Shown here in pieces: positions 47,101 through 57,274 of a DNA stretch of 64,000 nt. A program made the translations under genes and the position numbers. The DNA comes from Actinernus sp. WN-2022 (taxonomy: Eukaryota; Cnidaria; Anthozoa; Actiniaria; Actinernidae). The stretch spans positions 144,266,344 to 144,330,343 of the forward strand of contig JAOWCC010000577.1 of the NCBI GenBank assembly GCA_030867875.1, given 5' to 3'. The notes beneath the pieces are model-generated. The model worked only from the letters and a program-made list of their open reading frames with translations. It was not told the origin of the DNA and ran no database searches. Numbering within the stretch: position 1 is the stretch's first letter; each line of letters begins with the position of its first letter.

Positions 47101-48811
47101 ACCCAGAGACATTGCTAATGACCTAAAGAATGCATGTGAGATCGGTGAGAAATGCTATGCAGCATTTAAAGAAGAGAGAATGGAAAAGGTACCGCAAGTA
47201 ACGAAATTCCACGAGCCTCTGAGAAGCAATAAGCTCAAGACATTCAGCAGCATGAACCAAAAGAAGAAAGTGAAGACCTCTGGACGATCGATAATTTTAA
47301 AGGCTGACAGGTCCCTATTTGGACGAATCATAGTTATGGCACAAGGGAGAAGCCTACAGATGGATTACATCCTGGCACATCCCCTGGGACCGTTACCCTG
47401 GGCCTTATCATCTCCAGATGGCCTTCTCCGAAAGACCAACAAAGCTGCACTGGCATCATTACTGCAAAAGAACGTTCAAACTACTGAGCAAGTCCCTGGA
47501 AACTCTGCTGCAGTAATAGACGGCATGGCCCTAGTGCAGAAAGTAAAGGCAGATCAGCTGTCTTTTGGAGATGTCGCTGCAAGTATCTTATCCATGGCCT
47601 TAAAAGAGGCGGTGCGATGCAACAGGCTAGATGTCGTGTTTGACACCTACAATGAGCTTTCCATCAAGAACAGCGAGCGAGTACTTAGAGGTGAAGAGTC
47701 AGGTCACCAACTTCGCAGCATCACAAGCACACAGATTGTAAGGCAGTGGAGAAGCTTACTGACAAGGGTGAGTAATAAGACAAGCCTCATCACCTTCATT
47801 GTCAGTGAGTGGAGGAAAGATGCATGCAGGAGGAGGTTGGAAGAGAAAGTGTTGTATACCAATGTTGGCGATACATGCTACAAAATCACGTCACAGATCA
47901 GTGAGGAGGTTCCCACCTTGATGTGTTGTCAGGAAGAGGCAGACGGACGTCTTCTACTCCATGCGTCACATGCAGCTGCTCAAGGGTACAGTTCAGTGCT
48001 CATCTGTTCTGAGGACACAGATGTCTTCATCATATCTGTTGCGTTCAGTGATGACATCACTGCCCCTCTGCTAATGAAGTCAGGATCTCGCACTCGTACA
48101 AAGATCATCGATATAAATAAAGTTGCTGCCTCGATCGGTCCTGAAGTATGCAAAGCGGTCCTCGGAATGCACGCTTTTACTGGATGTGACACTGTGAGTG
48201 CGTTTGCGGGGAGAGGAAAGGCACAGGCATTAAAGATGATCAAGAGCAACGAAGAGTGTCGGGAGACTTTAACTGAGCTGGGTCAAGAATGGGAAGTCTC
48301 TCCTGGATTGATGGACAGGCTGGAGTTATTTACATGCCAGCTCTACTCTCCTAAGACCACATGTAAGAAAGTCAACGACCAAAGATACCTGCTCTTTTGC
48401 TCAAAGAAAGGAGAGATAGAGAGTCACCAGCTTCCTCCGTGCAGAGACTGCCTCGTTAAGCATGTCAAGAGAGCTAACTACCAAGCGGGAATATGGAAAC
48501 GTTGTTTGGAACAGGACCCGCAGGTGCCAAGCCCTGTTGGACGAGGATGTAAGATGGAGCATGAAGATGGTGTCGATACGTTAGTCATTGACTGGATGGA
48601 TGGAAAGCCGGCGCCAGAGGCCATCCTGGAGCTGTTATCGTGCAACTGCTCGAGGAAATGCACTGCACCAAACTGCGTGTGCGTGGTGAATGGGCTGAGG
48701 TGCACCGATATGTGTAGACTCCAGGAATGCGACAATCAGGCTTCCCTTCAAGAGAGTGACAACAGTGATGTCGATGATGAAGACGAAACAGACAGTGACG
48801 AGGAATATTAG
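44120..48811 (+). CDS. Transposase with DDE core, FEN1/XPG-like nuclease and C8 motif
   Basis: 1563 residues in one exon. Residues 11-69 and 117-178 look like two zinc-finger modules: C11/H14 with H66xxC69, then C117xxC120 with H175xxC178. Residues 330-950 resemble a large RNase-H-like transposase found in many invertebrate repeats: VLLPYAVKTLTGN, RLGHGISYSQLEE, AWDNID, VVMDQAL, GTFHTICNALAILGKRFGDG and DGKHYNRAVRAHK. I propose D473, D642 and E897 (VDQTIEV) as the DDE triad. Residues 1130-1420 match the FEN1/XPG fold: VIDG (D1134), VFD (D1175), EEAD (E1273, D1275), SEDTD (D1299, D1301) and TGCD (D1357) followed by a helix-turn like GRGKAQAL; every acidic position of that site is filled. C1508-C1537 gives eight cysteines, CxC-rich like a tesmin/TSO1 half-motif, then an acidic tail. 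The frame is open, so the protein may still be functional. Known Academ transposons pair a transposase with an XPG nuclease and a C8 finger; that assignment is from memory. Confidence 0.85.
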   Translation: MEKDTQSSLQCIIHSATCDEDENIVALRDLHSWTTLLEAAQIRHHKPILDIAETLDESQIPKIVYHRKCRRLFTMKRDLQAIQRKEGEGDEDVSSGISTKRPCRRPSTAARVYEPICVFCNTVKYLKHPKSREKLIKAVKLRADQTLRQCATLKEDARILAITSRDIVAAEAHYHASCYKIYTKSKIQEPDRAKEIKNDEEMDSELFYEVAEIEAYAHLFYYIRDEIIPHGKIVPVTCLTEKLAAHLSSKGQVLKTAAKKNFRRKLETELGDSIHIFSNHAGKLLLVPDSLSLKDAVLENENLRRELGVWKGKVTDSNKVIDQASSQIREAIKADMTPTTWPCHPSDVSTTVDMPTQLHRFLVGLMTGDPESENLSQRVTTLVQSFGQDLIYAVTCGQHKPPKHVLLPYAVKTLTGNTEMIKTLNRLGHGISYSQLEENDTALCLEKLASGLNEKVLLPASIKPHVFTNLAWDNIDRLEETLSGKGTSHRVNGIAVQPRVFGSDPPPKDVPHIDKSKRRTLNIEHQATEIDVYVAGTRVGPHPLKTKDDYVHDANEAAKTAHVKNVLWILARQMDTENQEIPSWTGFNIKTRDQLMVSRDVVQYLPTINAPATELSTVFEILSQSEEIRKKLCLQTIVVVMDQALYAKSAEITWKEDRFSNIVLRMGTFHTICNALAILGKRFGDGGLKDIFIESQIVAEGSISGVIDGKHYNRAVRAHKYVYEALMRLAWTEFIQWLEGSDPEQCATVIYFLELMSTMATDLNQNSFDSLLQSPVLCQVMAMWREFLDHLRHNNGELSAFWMSYVDIVQGVVLGLLRASREGNWDLHLQSVRMMIPWCFAYDKVNYARYLTPYFAQMTNLAENYPDVHRAFKSGSFSVQLSSNNAFGRIPVDQTIEVTVNKDTQTPGGTTRFSLKPATVQRYYITAEYRSAFLGQLRHMVQGNDSKAQHTELQQSRIKKDEQAVSAVVDLIQGWVNPFAEKQDLISISTAKTAPRDIANDLKNACEIGEKCYAAFKEERMEKVPQVTKFHEPLRSNKLKTFSSMNQKKKVKTSGRSIILKADRSLFGRIIVMAQGRSLQMDYILAHPLGPLPWALSSPDGLLRKTNKAALASLLQKNVQTTEQVPGNSAAVIDGMALVQKVKADQLSFGDVAASILSMALKEAVRCNRLDVVFDTYNELSIKNSERVLRGEESGHQLRSITSTQIVRQWRSLLTRVSNKTSLITFIVSEWRKDACRRRLEEKVLYTNVGDTCYKITSQISEEVPTLMCCQEEADGRLLLHASHAAAQGYSSVLICSEDTDVFIISVAFSDDITAPLLMKSGSRTRTKIIDINKVAASIGPEVCKAVLGMHAFTGCDTVSAFAGRGKAQALKMIKSNEECRETLTELGQEWEVSPGLMDRLELFTCQLYSPKTTCKKVNDQRYLLFCSKKGEIESHQLPPCRDCLVKHVKRANYQAGIWKRCLEQDPQVPSPVGRGCKMEHEDGVDTLVIDWMDGKPAPEAILELLSCNCSRKCTAPNCVCVVNGLRCTDMCRLQECDNQASLQESDNSDVDDEDETDSDEEY

Positions 48812-49142
48812 AGATGATACTGAGTCTCAGATATCACGATACTGTAAAACCAGTTAAGAAACACTAGTAGCACAGTTGATGTACGTATAAACAAATGCAC
48901 TAACCTTAAAACAATAGCACATAAACATTCGGGCTTCCCATGATGCAGTAGGCGTTTGCATATAAATTCGTTATTCAGGGTTCAAAGGTCACATTTGTCG
49001 TTACCATGGAAACTGAAGTGTTGATGTGTACTTTTTCATGCTTCCAAATATTCTCTCGAATTTTCACGAACACATTAGAAAACCACGGAGAGATAGACCA
49101 CCCCATTTAGTTTTGCAGCCGCCATTTTGAGACATAGGGCTC

Positions 49143-49148
49143 AATAAA
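49143..49148 (+). terminator. Poly-A signal AATAAA of the D transposase gene
   Basis: Lies 332 bases after the stop codon and about 150 bases before the right end of transposon D, the expected place for the transcript end. Confidence 0.5.
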
Positions 49149-49418
49149 CCTGAGCATAATAAAAAGTGTTATATTTTCCACAAGCTACCACCGATTCACT
49201 GCTATCAGGTATTTTCTCACTACTGAGGACCTAACCTTTCAGAAAAACACCATGAAGCTTATTCACCTTGGATGATACCGACCAACCCTGCTGGCTCACG
49301 GACTATATGTGCCTGTTGTTTCATTTCAGTTTTCGCGGGAAACTGGGGGCGGCCGCGCGCCGACAAGAAATAGCAAATACGCATGCGCGTAACGTTTTGC
49401 CGCGGTGTGGGGCAGGTC

Positions 49419-50309
49419 TGTGGGCAGGTCTGGGTGTAAAGCTCTTTCCCAGGCTCCCTCGATCGATTTCCTAATATGGACGCGTCCGAAAATGGCGCCA
49501 GAAAGTGGCGGCCACAGGTATCCCAACGAAGACGACGAATCATGCGATCTTGGTCTTGGTTGCCGATTTGAGGAAAGAATGTTAAAAAGAAATGAGTTTT
49601 CTCAAGTTCTACACTTAGTTGGGCGAGCAAGCCATCGAGCTTACGGGAATCTGTTTTAGGGAAAACCTGGGCGAGCAAGGCGAGCAAGCCATCGAGTTTA
49701 CGGGAATGTTTTACTTAGAGTTTAGGGAAAACCTATCGCCAAGCGAAGCGGCCGAAGTCAAACGACCGAACGAGGTAAGACCAGGTATTCAAACACAGTT
49801 AGAAATGTTGTCCGTGGAAAAGGCTGTTATTTGTTTTATCTTACAACTCTATGATGTGTCTAATAGTGAGATATTTTGTCCATGTCTGTTTTCTGTATCC
49901 AGTTTCCTGCGTTCTTAGACTACAACCTTGGACTACAACCAGACATTCAAATAACTTGGCTTTTGGTTATTGTTTTTATTCCATTTTCTTGCTTCGATCA
50001 ATGCTCTTTCGGCGACCCAGATTTGTTTTCGTCACACGAATTCATGTCTCGAGCTGCCTGTGTCCGTCAGTTTTGGCACTTTTTCGTCAATCATTGTGCT
50101 CATCGGTTTGATAAATTAACTGAGATCCGTAAGATATTATTCTCTTTAAAAAAATCAAAATACAACCTTGAAAATATCAACACGCTAAAAACCTCCAGTA
50201 GACCAGTACACAACATTGTGCCAGGAGTCAGTCAGCCGGCTAGACAATGTTACTATAATTTATCGTATTTGTTGATTTCATGTAAGTTCCCGCGGGTCCC
50301 TGCTAGTTT
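49419..50309 (+). other. Mostly unrecognised; weak candidate for a first exon
   Basis: ATGGACGCGTCCGAAAATGG at 49476 and the partly duplicated phrase GCGAGCAAGCCATCGAG (at about 49622 and 49680) precede a good donor context GAG|GTAAGA at 49774/49775. The frame over 49619-49774 gives ENLSPSEAAEVKRPNEV. No acceptor or further exon was identified, so a host gene start is only a possibility. Confidence 0.2.
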
Positions 50310-50633
50310 ATTAATATTACAGTAGGTGTATATATGGGGTAGTTCTTCATTCATGACGTTTTCAAGGTTATTTGAGTTTTTACTAGAATAAAATATGTTG
50401 GTATCATCTGCAAATAGTCTGAAAGATAGTTTGTTTAATACATTAGGGAAGTCATTAATATAGAGAAGGGGACCAAGGGTTGACCTTGAGGCACACCACA
50501 TAATACTGTTTTCTTAGTTGATTCAATGTTGTATTTTTTTACATATTGTTTTTTTATCTGTTAGGTAACTTTTGAACCAATTGTTAGGGAAGCCTCTTAT
50601 ACCATATTTATTTAGTTTAGAAAGGAGTATGTT

Positions 50634-50940
50634 CAAGAGCCCATAACCAAGAGCGAGAATCTCCCATACTACCTCTATGCTACGGCATTTTCACAAGTTA
50701 GGTTATTTTTAGAACGGTTTCCCGCTATTATTGGATTGCAATCATTCCTAAGGGAATAAAATCACAAAAGCGTAGCAGACGTGTTGTTGGTATGACAAAA
50801 GAAGCTAATGAGGCATCTTTTGTTCCGCCACGGGTGTAACCCACTAATTGGCGGTAAAAATAATCTAAAAACAGCCCAACTTGTGAAAATGCCGTAGCAT
50901 CTATATAAGAGATATGGACGCTCTTGGTTATGGGCTCTTG
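50634..50940. mobile_element. 307-bp inverted-repeat element G in the LINE, TSD GTATGTT
   Basis: Ends CAAGAGCCCATAACCAAGAG are inverted; GTATGTT is repeated at 50627-50633 and 50941-50947. Removing G and one TSD joins the LINE codons for DHNI directly to LLSKL in frame, which confirms the boundaries. Arms also share GCTACGGCATTTTCACAAGT. Seven-base TSDs occur in P- and Dada-type families; not assigned. Confidence 0.85.
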
Positions 50941-52189
50941 GTATGTTATGATCTACAGTATCAAATGCTTTGGAGAAGTTGAGGAAAATTCCACAGGTTA
51001 TTTCTTTATTATCAATTGCTGTTTTAAGGTAATCAGTGATTTCAAGTATGGCTTGTTCAGTTGAATGATCCTTGCAAAATCCAAATTGGTATTTGTATAA
51101 AATACTGTGTTTTTCTAGAAAGAACATTAGTTGATCAAATATTGTTCTTTCTAGGGTTTTAGTAAAAGGTGATATTGTATCATTTTTATAAATTGGTGTA
51201 ACTCTTGAGATTTTAAATATTTCTGGTACAAATCTTTTTTCAATTGACTCAATAAAAAGATATGTAAATAGTTAAAGAACCGTTATCCATAATATTTACA
51301 TATCTTAAAGTTATTTGGGACGTCTAGAGAGGATTTTTTTGCATCAATTAAGTGATGAGAATAGGTTAAGTACTATGTCAGGAGTTGTTGGCGATAAGAA
51401 GTAGCTATTAATAGGACTATTATTAATAATATTTAGTGGGATCATCATTACTGTTGGGGTTCTAGAGGCCAAGTTAGGTCCTACGTTAATAAAATGCTCG
51501 TGAAATTGTTCGCCGATATCTAGTTTTGAAGTATATGTATTATCATTTCTTATTAGTCTAGTTGGATATGATTGCCCCTTCATCTTACGTTTGATAAGTG
51601 TTCCAATATTGAGTATCCATGTTGCCTTAAGGTTGTTCTGGCACTTAATAAAGTGAGAGGTATAGTCAGTATTGTCGTTTACTTTCATTCTTTATTCTGT
51701 TAAGTAGGTATGAATATCTCTTATAGCTATTTACTTTTTGTGTATCTTTACATTTTTTTGTTCACTCTTAATAGATTTTAAAATCCCATCTGTTATCCAT
51801 GTTTTTTTTAGTTGTTTCATTTTTTTATTCGATGAAACTTTAATAGGAACATATTTATCCACAAATTCTTTAATTAAATTAACTGTATTTGAGGCTTTTT
51901 CATTCAGGTTATAGTCTCCATAAAGTATGTTATTCGAATTAGTGGAATTAATTTCATCAATAAATAATTTTCTTTTTTCTTTATCAATTATAGTATCAGA
52001 GATACAGAATACAGGTAAATGATCTGAGAGGCCCACTGTCGCAATACCAGATTTTGCAATTTTGTGAAATGAATTAGTATAAATGTGGTCAATTAAAGTG
52101 ATGGTGTGATGAGTTATTCTTGTTGGCTTTGTGATGATAGGTAATAAGTTGTTGGAATATATCATATCCCTGGTGGAAAACCTGGACAG

Positions 52190-53280
52190 GATCCTGTAGG
52201 ATCCTGTAGGATCCTGTAGGATCCTACACAGGGACAGGATCCTGAGCAGGATCCTGAACAGGAACAGGATCCTGAATAGGATCCTATGTAGGAATAGGAT
52301 CCTGAATAGGATCCTACATAGGAACATAATCCTGAATAGGATCCTATGTAGGAATAGGATCCTGAATAGGATCCTACATAGAAACATAATCCTGAATAGG
52401 ATCCTATGTAGGAATAGGATCCTGAATAGGATCCTACATAGGAACATAATCCTGAATAGGATCCTATGTAGGAATAGGATCCTGAATAGGATCCTACATA
52501 GGAACATAATCCTGAATAGGATCCTATGTAGGAATAGGATCCTGAATAGGATCCTACATAGAAACATAATCCTGAATAGGATCCTATGTAGGAATAGGAT
52601 CCTGAATAGGATCCTACATAGGAACATAATCCTGAATAGGATCCTATGTAGGAATAGGATCCTGAATAGGATCCCACATAGGAATAGGATCCTGAATAGG
52701 ATCCTACATAGGAACATAATCCTGAATAGGATCCTATGTAGGAATAGGATCCTGAATAGGATCCTACATAGGAACATAATCCTGAATAGGATCCTATGTA
52801 GGAATAGGATCCTGAATAGGATCCTACATAGGAACATAATCCTGAATAGGATCCTACATAGGAACATAATCCTGAATAGGATCCTATGTAGGAATAGGAT
52901 CCTGAATAGGATCCTACATAGGAACATAATCCTGAATAGGATCCTATGTAGGAATAGGATCCTGAATAGGATCCTACATAGGAACATAATCCTGAATAGG
53001 ATCCTATGTAGGAATCTACATAGGAACATAATCCTGAATAGGATCCTATGTAGGAATAGGTTCCTGAATAGGTTCCTACATAGGAACATAATCCTGAATA
53101 GGATCCTATGTAGGAATAGGATCCTGAATAGGATCCTACATAGGAACATAATCCTGAATAGGATCCTATGTAGGAATAGCATCCTGAATAGGATCCTATG
53201 TAGGAACAGGATCCTACATAATAAAAATATAGGAACATAATCCTGAATAGGATCCTACATAGGAACAGCATCTTGAATAG
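52190..53280 (-). repeat. Left subterminal GGATCC array of F, 60-bp higher-order unit
   Basis: Each 60-bp unit joins AGGATCCTATGTAGGAATA and AGGATCCTACATAGGAACAT with CCTGAAT spacers. TCCTATGTAGGA and TCCTACATAGGA are reverse complements, so every unit can fold on itself. About 17 units. The long minus-strand frames over it (483 and 369 codons) are repeat translations (FRIMFLCRIL and SYSGSYSYIG). Confidence 0.9.
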
Positions 53281-56200
53281 GACCTACATGTACATGCATG
53301 TACATAGTTACATGCAGCACCTAATTGAATAGGAATCCTACATAATTATTAAGTAGGATTCCTATGACATAGCAAATTCTTGAAAAATTATATAATCTTT
53401 CTAGGATCGGAACATAATCCTTATAAGAATTAACTGAAAAATGTCATGCTCAATTTTTGATGACCCCTCCCCCCAGTGATTTCCACTCTAGCTTACTATG
53501 CCCCCCTAATTTTCTGCATTAAAATTGGGGACCCACCCCCTTTTTTCACCAGCCATCCCCGCTCCCCCCTGTAATTAATGATCAGTTCCGGATGTTAATT
53601 GTTGTTGAAAGGATAAAAAAAGCTCTAACATAACGTTGACTTCTCCTGGTTGTTTTAGACTAAAGATTTTATATTACTCACCAAGTAGGCTGGCTTGTCC
53701 AAAAACAAATTCCCATTATTTAATTAAGCAAAATATTTTCATCCAGCCCCTTAATAGTGTGCTTTCATTGAGAAATTTGAATATAAACATGGTAGAGACA
53801 AAGTTCCACTTTAACCACAGGCAGTCCAAGCTAATGATTGTTACAAGGAATGTTATGGGATTTTTTTAGAACAAATCTGAAACTGTAGTAAAAGAGGAAA
53901 TAAAGTGTTAAGAAGTTGTTCCTGTTCATCACTGATGTGTTTATTTTTGGTTTGAGGCAATTCTATAATCGTGTTGGCTTGGGCTGCCTGTGCTTCAACC
54001 GAGTGGCCTAGAACCAAGTCTATATCCATATTTGGTAACGGTTGCACATTTCAAATAGCAAGAAGCCAAGAGGCCATTTTGTTGCTGGAGTTTTAAACTC
54101 GCTTAGAAGGTCATTTCAACAGCATTTCAATGCCAATATTCATCAGATGAAAGATAATAATAACTGCTCCAAGTGAGAGGCAGTTTCAGTTCTGGAAGAG
54201 ATGAATTCCTGAAGAAATGGTGAGCAGAAGTTTATGTTAGGTTCGTTAATTTGTTCATGTTGCTCACACTAATTGACTAAAAGATGAATTGCTATGGCCT
54301 ATACTATTACTAGCCCTGTATACTCTGATCTGTAGTCAGTGTACTTGAATATATTCCAAGATATATTTGAAGAAACTATTTATGAAAGCTTCCAAGAGGT
54401 CAAGTGAAGTTTACGATTCCAATCGAAATTTCTTCAAGAGTTGAGATGGACTTCATTGAGATTCACTGTACTAGTAATTCAAACATTTTGCCTTTTTGGA
54501 ACGACAAAATTCACATTTTCGTGTCCCAGGTCTTATTAATCCCTTTTCAAACTTTATCATTCTAGAATGTTTGATGTTGGAGTGCTTCTCAATACCCTAT
54601 TCAACACAATCAGCCACAAAACCGAAGTTATTTTGGTAGAAACGGAAGTACATGTAGGATGTATAAAAATATTTGTCGGTTTCCGGTTGGCAAACCGCAC
54701 GGGACTTTATACACCACCGTACTCATCTAAATCGTAATTCTTATTGTGGTTAATTGTTTTTACAGGTTTTGGATTAAAGATCAAGGACCAAAGTTTTTAA
54801 CCCTTCCAGCCCCAAAAGTGAAATTCAAATTCTTTTCTCTATACATTTGGATACATTTTGATCAACTCCAAATACTCATGATCTGCCTGCTTCCCTTTGA
54901 TCACCCTTGGGGCTAAAGGGTTAATTCTTGAAATTATCACCAACAATGAAAGATAATCAGGGAAAAGTTGACTGCCAAGTAGTGAGTGAAGATCACAATC
55001 ATTTTTATTAAAAATGTATAGTTTGTAAAACCTATAGCTATAATTTATGTAATAAACTAAAAGTTAAAAAGTTAGAATGGCATGGAACATTCATTATTAA
55101 CTCTGTTACTTTTTTTCCCAAACCTAAGCTAGATTTTAAAGAGGCTATGTTAAGGTGTTACACCTGTATATAGTTGTTCTCTTTACATACAATTTGTTAG
55201 TCGTTCTTGCTTTCATCTTAACCACTCCACATACATCTACACATGTACATGTGCAAGGTTCCTCAGTTCATTTCAAAATCGCTGAAAATAACTGTGTATT
55301 CCAAGCACATTCAGTGGTTTTTAGATTTTCTCCAAAATCTATAGCCTGGGAAACCAGCCAACTCTTATCGCTCCCCCACTCGCAAAAGAGACGTCGGGCA
55401 ACGAGGCAGAAAATTTCATACTGATGACGTAGCAGATAGCTGTTTCACGATGCATAAATTAGTTGCAATTCTCAGAAGCCGAATGCGAACAACAGAGTTC
55501 TTTTCAAGGAATATAACTACCAAGGCTGCTTGCTTGCTTGGCAGTGATTCAAGCCTATTTAGTGTGTGTCGGTAGCTTGTCTGCTTCGTTCTTTCGTGGC
55601 TCGGCCCGGTCAAGCGAATTTTTCCTACGACTGTCAAAACATAATAGTTGTTTATAATTTCAAAACCAACACACATCACAGCAGGCCACTTTTCAAGCCA
55701 GCTCTTTTGTGAGGTCAGTAAGCCAAAGATGCAGTTATTTTCAAGGTATACTATCGAGGATCCCCATTTGCTTGGGTGAACGGCCATCATGTTCGTGGTT
55801 CATAGTGCACTTGCATGTAATGTTTATTCATAGCCTAGATTCACTCCCTAGCAAATAAAGATCCGGCTTGAAAAGTGGCCCTGAACGATTTATGCAGCAA
55901 CAACTCATTCAGTGTTCTTTGTTAGTTCAGTGTGGGTAGGTTTATTGATATGAAATTATAAACAACTATGACAGTATACCTTTTTGATCACTTGTAAATG
56001 TTTTGACAGTACAACATTTCGCTTTACTAGCTAAGATTATCTATCTAGTCAGATTCAAAAGCTCAAATTTCATCTCAAAAGTCACTGAAGTCCAAATAAG
56101 GTGATGGAATTCCTGCATTTTCCATTAGATGCAGTTTTTGTTACATATTAAGTCTCAACTCTGTAATTTTGATTCACTAAGCAATAACTTCTTTATAGTG

Positions 56201-56394
56201 TGTATTGTAAATGAATACTTTTAACTTATTTATAGAAATAGGAGTATTTCACTGTCTGGCGATTGTAATGATACATGTACATTGTTACTCACTTACATGC
56301 ATGTTTCTATTTATAATAAACTATACATGGAGTTTTAAAACAATAATTACTGTGTTATTTTTATGTTTAATGACAACTATGGTATACGATTTGG
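53281..56394. other. Interior of element F, no recognised gene
   Basis: Frames of up to 124 codons occur; the longest is on the minus strand at 55416-55790 and has no recognised motif. C-rich stretches near 53470-53570. No transposase signature, so F looks non-autonomous or its gene is lost. Confidence 0.4.
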
Positions 56395-57274
56395 GTGTAA
56401 GGATCCTACAGGAAATAGCCCAGGATACTACAGGAACAGCCCAGTATCCTACAGGAATAGCCCAGGATCCTATAGTATCCTACAGGAATAGCCCAGGATC
56501 CTATAGTATCCTATAGGAATAGCCCAGGATCCTACAGGAATAGCCCAGGATACTACAGAGAATAGCCCAGGATCCTACAGGAACAGCCCAGGATCCTATA
56601 GTATCCTATAGGAATAGCCCAGGATTCTACAGGAATAGCCCAGGATCCTACAGGAATAGCCCAGGATCCTACAGGAATAGCCCAGGATCCTATAGGAATA
56701 GCCCAGGATCCTTTAGTATCCTATAGGAATAGCCCAGGATCCTACAGGAATAGCCCAGGATCCTATAGGAATAGCCCAGTATCCTACAGGAATAGCCCAG
56801 GATCCTATAGTATCCTATAGGAATAGCCCAGGATCCTACAGGAACAGCCCAGGATCCTATAGGAATAGCCCAGGATCCTATAGGAATAGCCCAGGATCCT
56901 ATAGGAATAGCCCAGGATCCTACAGGAATAGCCCAGGATCCTACAGGAATAGCCCAGGATCCTACAGGGAATAGCCCAGGATCCTACAGGAAATAGCCCA
57001 GGAAATAGCCCAGGATCCTACAGGAAATCGTTCAGGATCCTGAGTAGGATCCTGAGTAGGATCCTGAGTAGGATCCTGAGTAGGATCCTGAGTAGGATCC
57101 TGAGTAGGATCCTGAGTAGGATCCTGAGTAGGATCCTGAGTAGGATCCTGAGTAGGATCCTGTAGGATCCTGTAGGATCCTACAGGATCCTGTGTCAGGA
57201 TCCTACAGGATCCTACAGGATCCTAAACAAGATCCTAACTAGGATCCTATGCAGGATCCTGTCAGGATCCTACT
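56395..57274 (+). repeat. Right subterminal GGATCC array of F
   Basis: About 30 units of AGGAATAGCCCAGGATCCTA (20 bp, with 10-bp insertions GTATCCTATA), then ten units of the 12-bp GGATCCTGAGTA at 57035-57160, then irregular GGATCCTACA units. The unit differs from the left array, but all share GGATCCT. Confidence 0.9.

Larger units (their letters stand above)
42918..49303 (+). mobile_element. 6.4-kb autonomous transposon D (Academ-like, inferred)
   Basis: Imperfect TIRs: GTCCATGAGCCAG (42918) pairs with CTGGCTCACGGAC (ending 49303). After a spacer of unequal length, GGTATCATCCGGGGTGAATA (42951) pairs with the inverse of 49260-49279, and matching continues through TTCATG-TGTTTTT for about 40 bases. 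It encloses one gene: a 5' exon, a 537-bp intron, the 4.7-kb main exon and an AATAAA signal. It is inserted in the AT-rich middle of element C. I could not read a clean TSD at its junctions (TTTT outside left, TATA outside right). Confidence 0.8.
39934..49409 (-). mobile_element. MULE-like element C, second copy, split by three nested transposons
   Basis: Left piece 39934-40158, TTAAGCAGAAATTTT at 42903-42917, and right piece 49304-49409 together make one copy of the 336-bp element at 18576-18911, inverted. Both ends carry CACACCGCGGCAAAACG, and the 9-bp TSD GGGCAGGTC is exact at 39925-39933 and 49410-49418, 9.5 kb apart. The order of events is therefore clear: C inserted first, then A, B and D landed inside it. 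The AT-rich middle, TTTTAAGCAGAAATTT in the intact copy, provided the TTAA target. Between the D junctions about ten bases of C appear lost or changed. Confidence 0.88.

Noticed and set aside
51731..53182. 483-codon minus-strand frame, and 369 codons in another frame at 52162-53271
   Set aside because: Both are translations of the 60-bp GGATCC array (a unit divisible by three keeps frames open). Only the last 145 codons of the first are real LINE endonuclease sequence.
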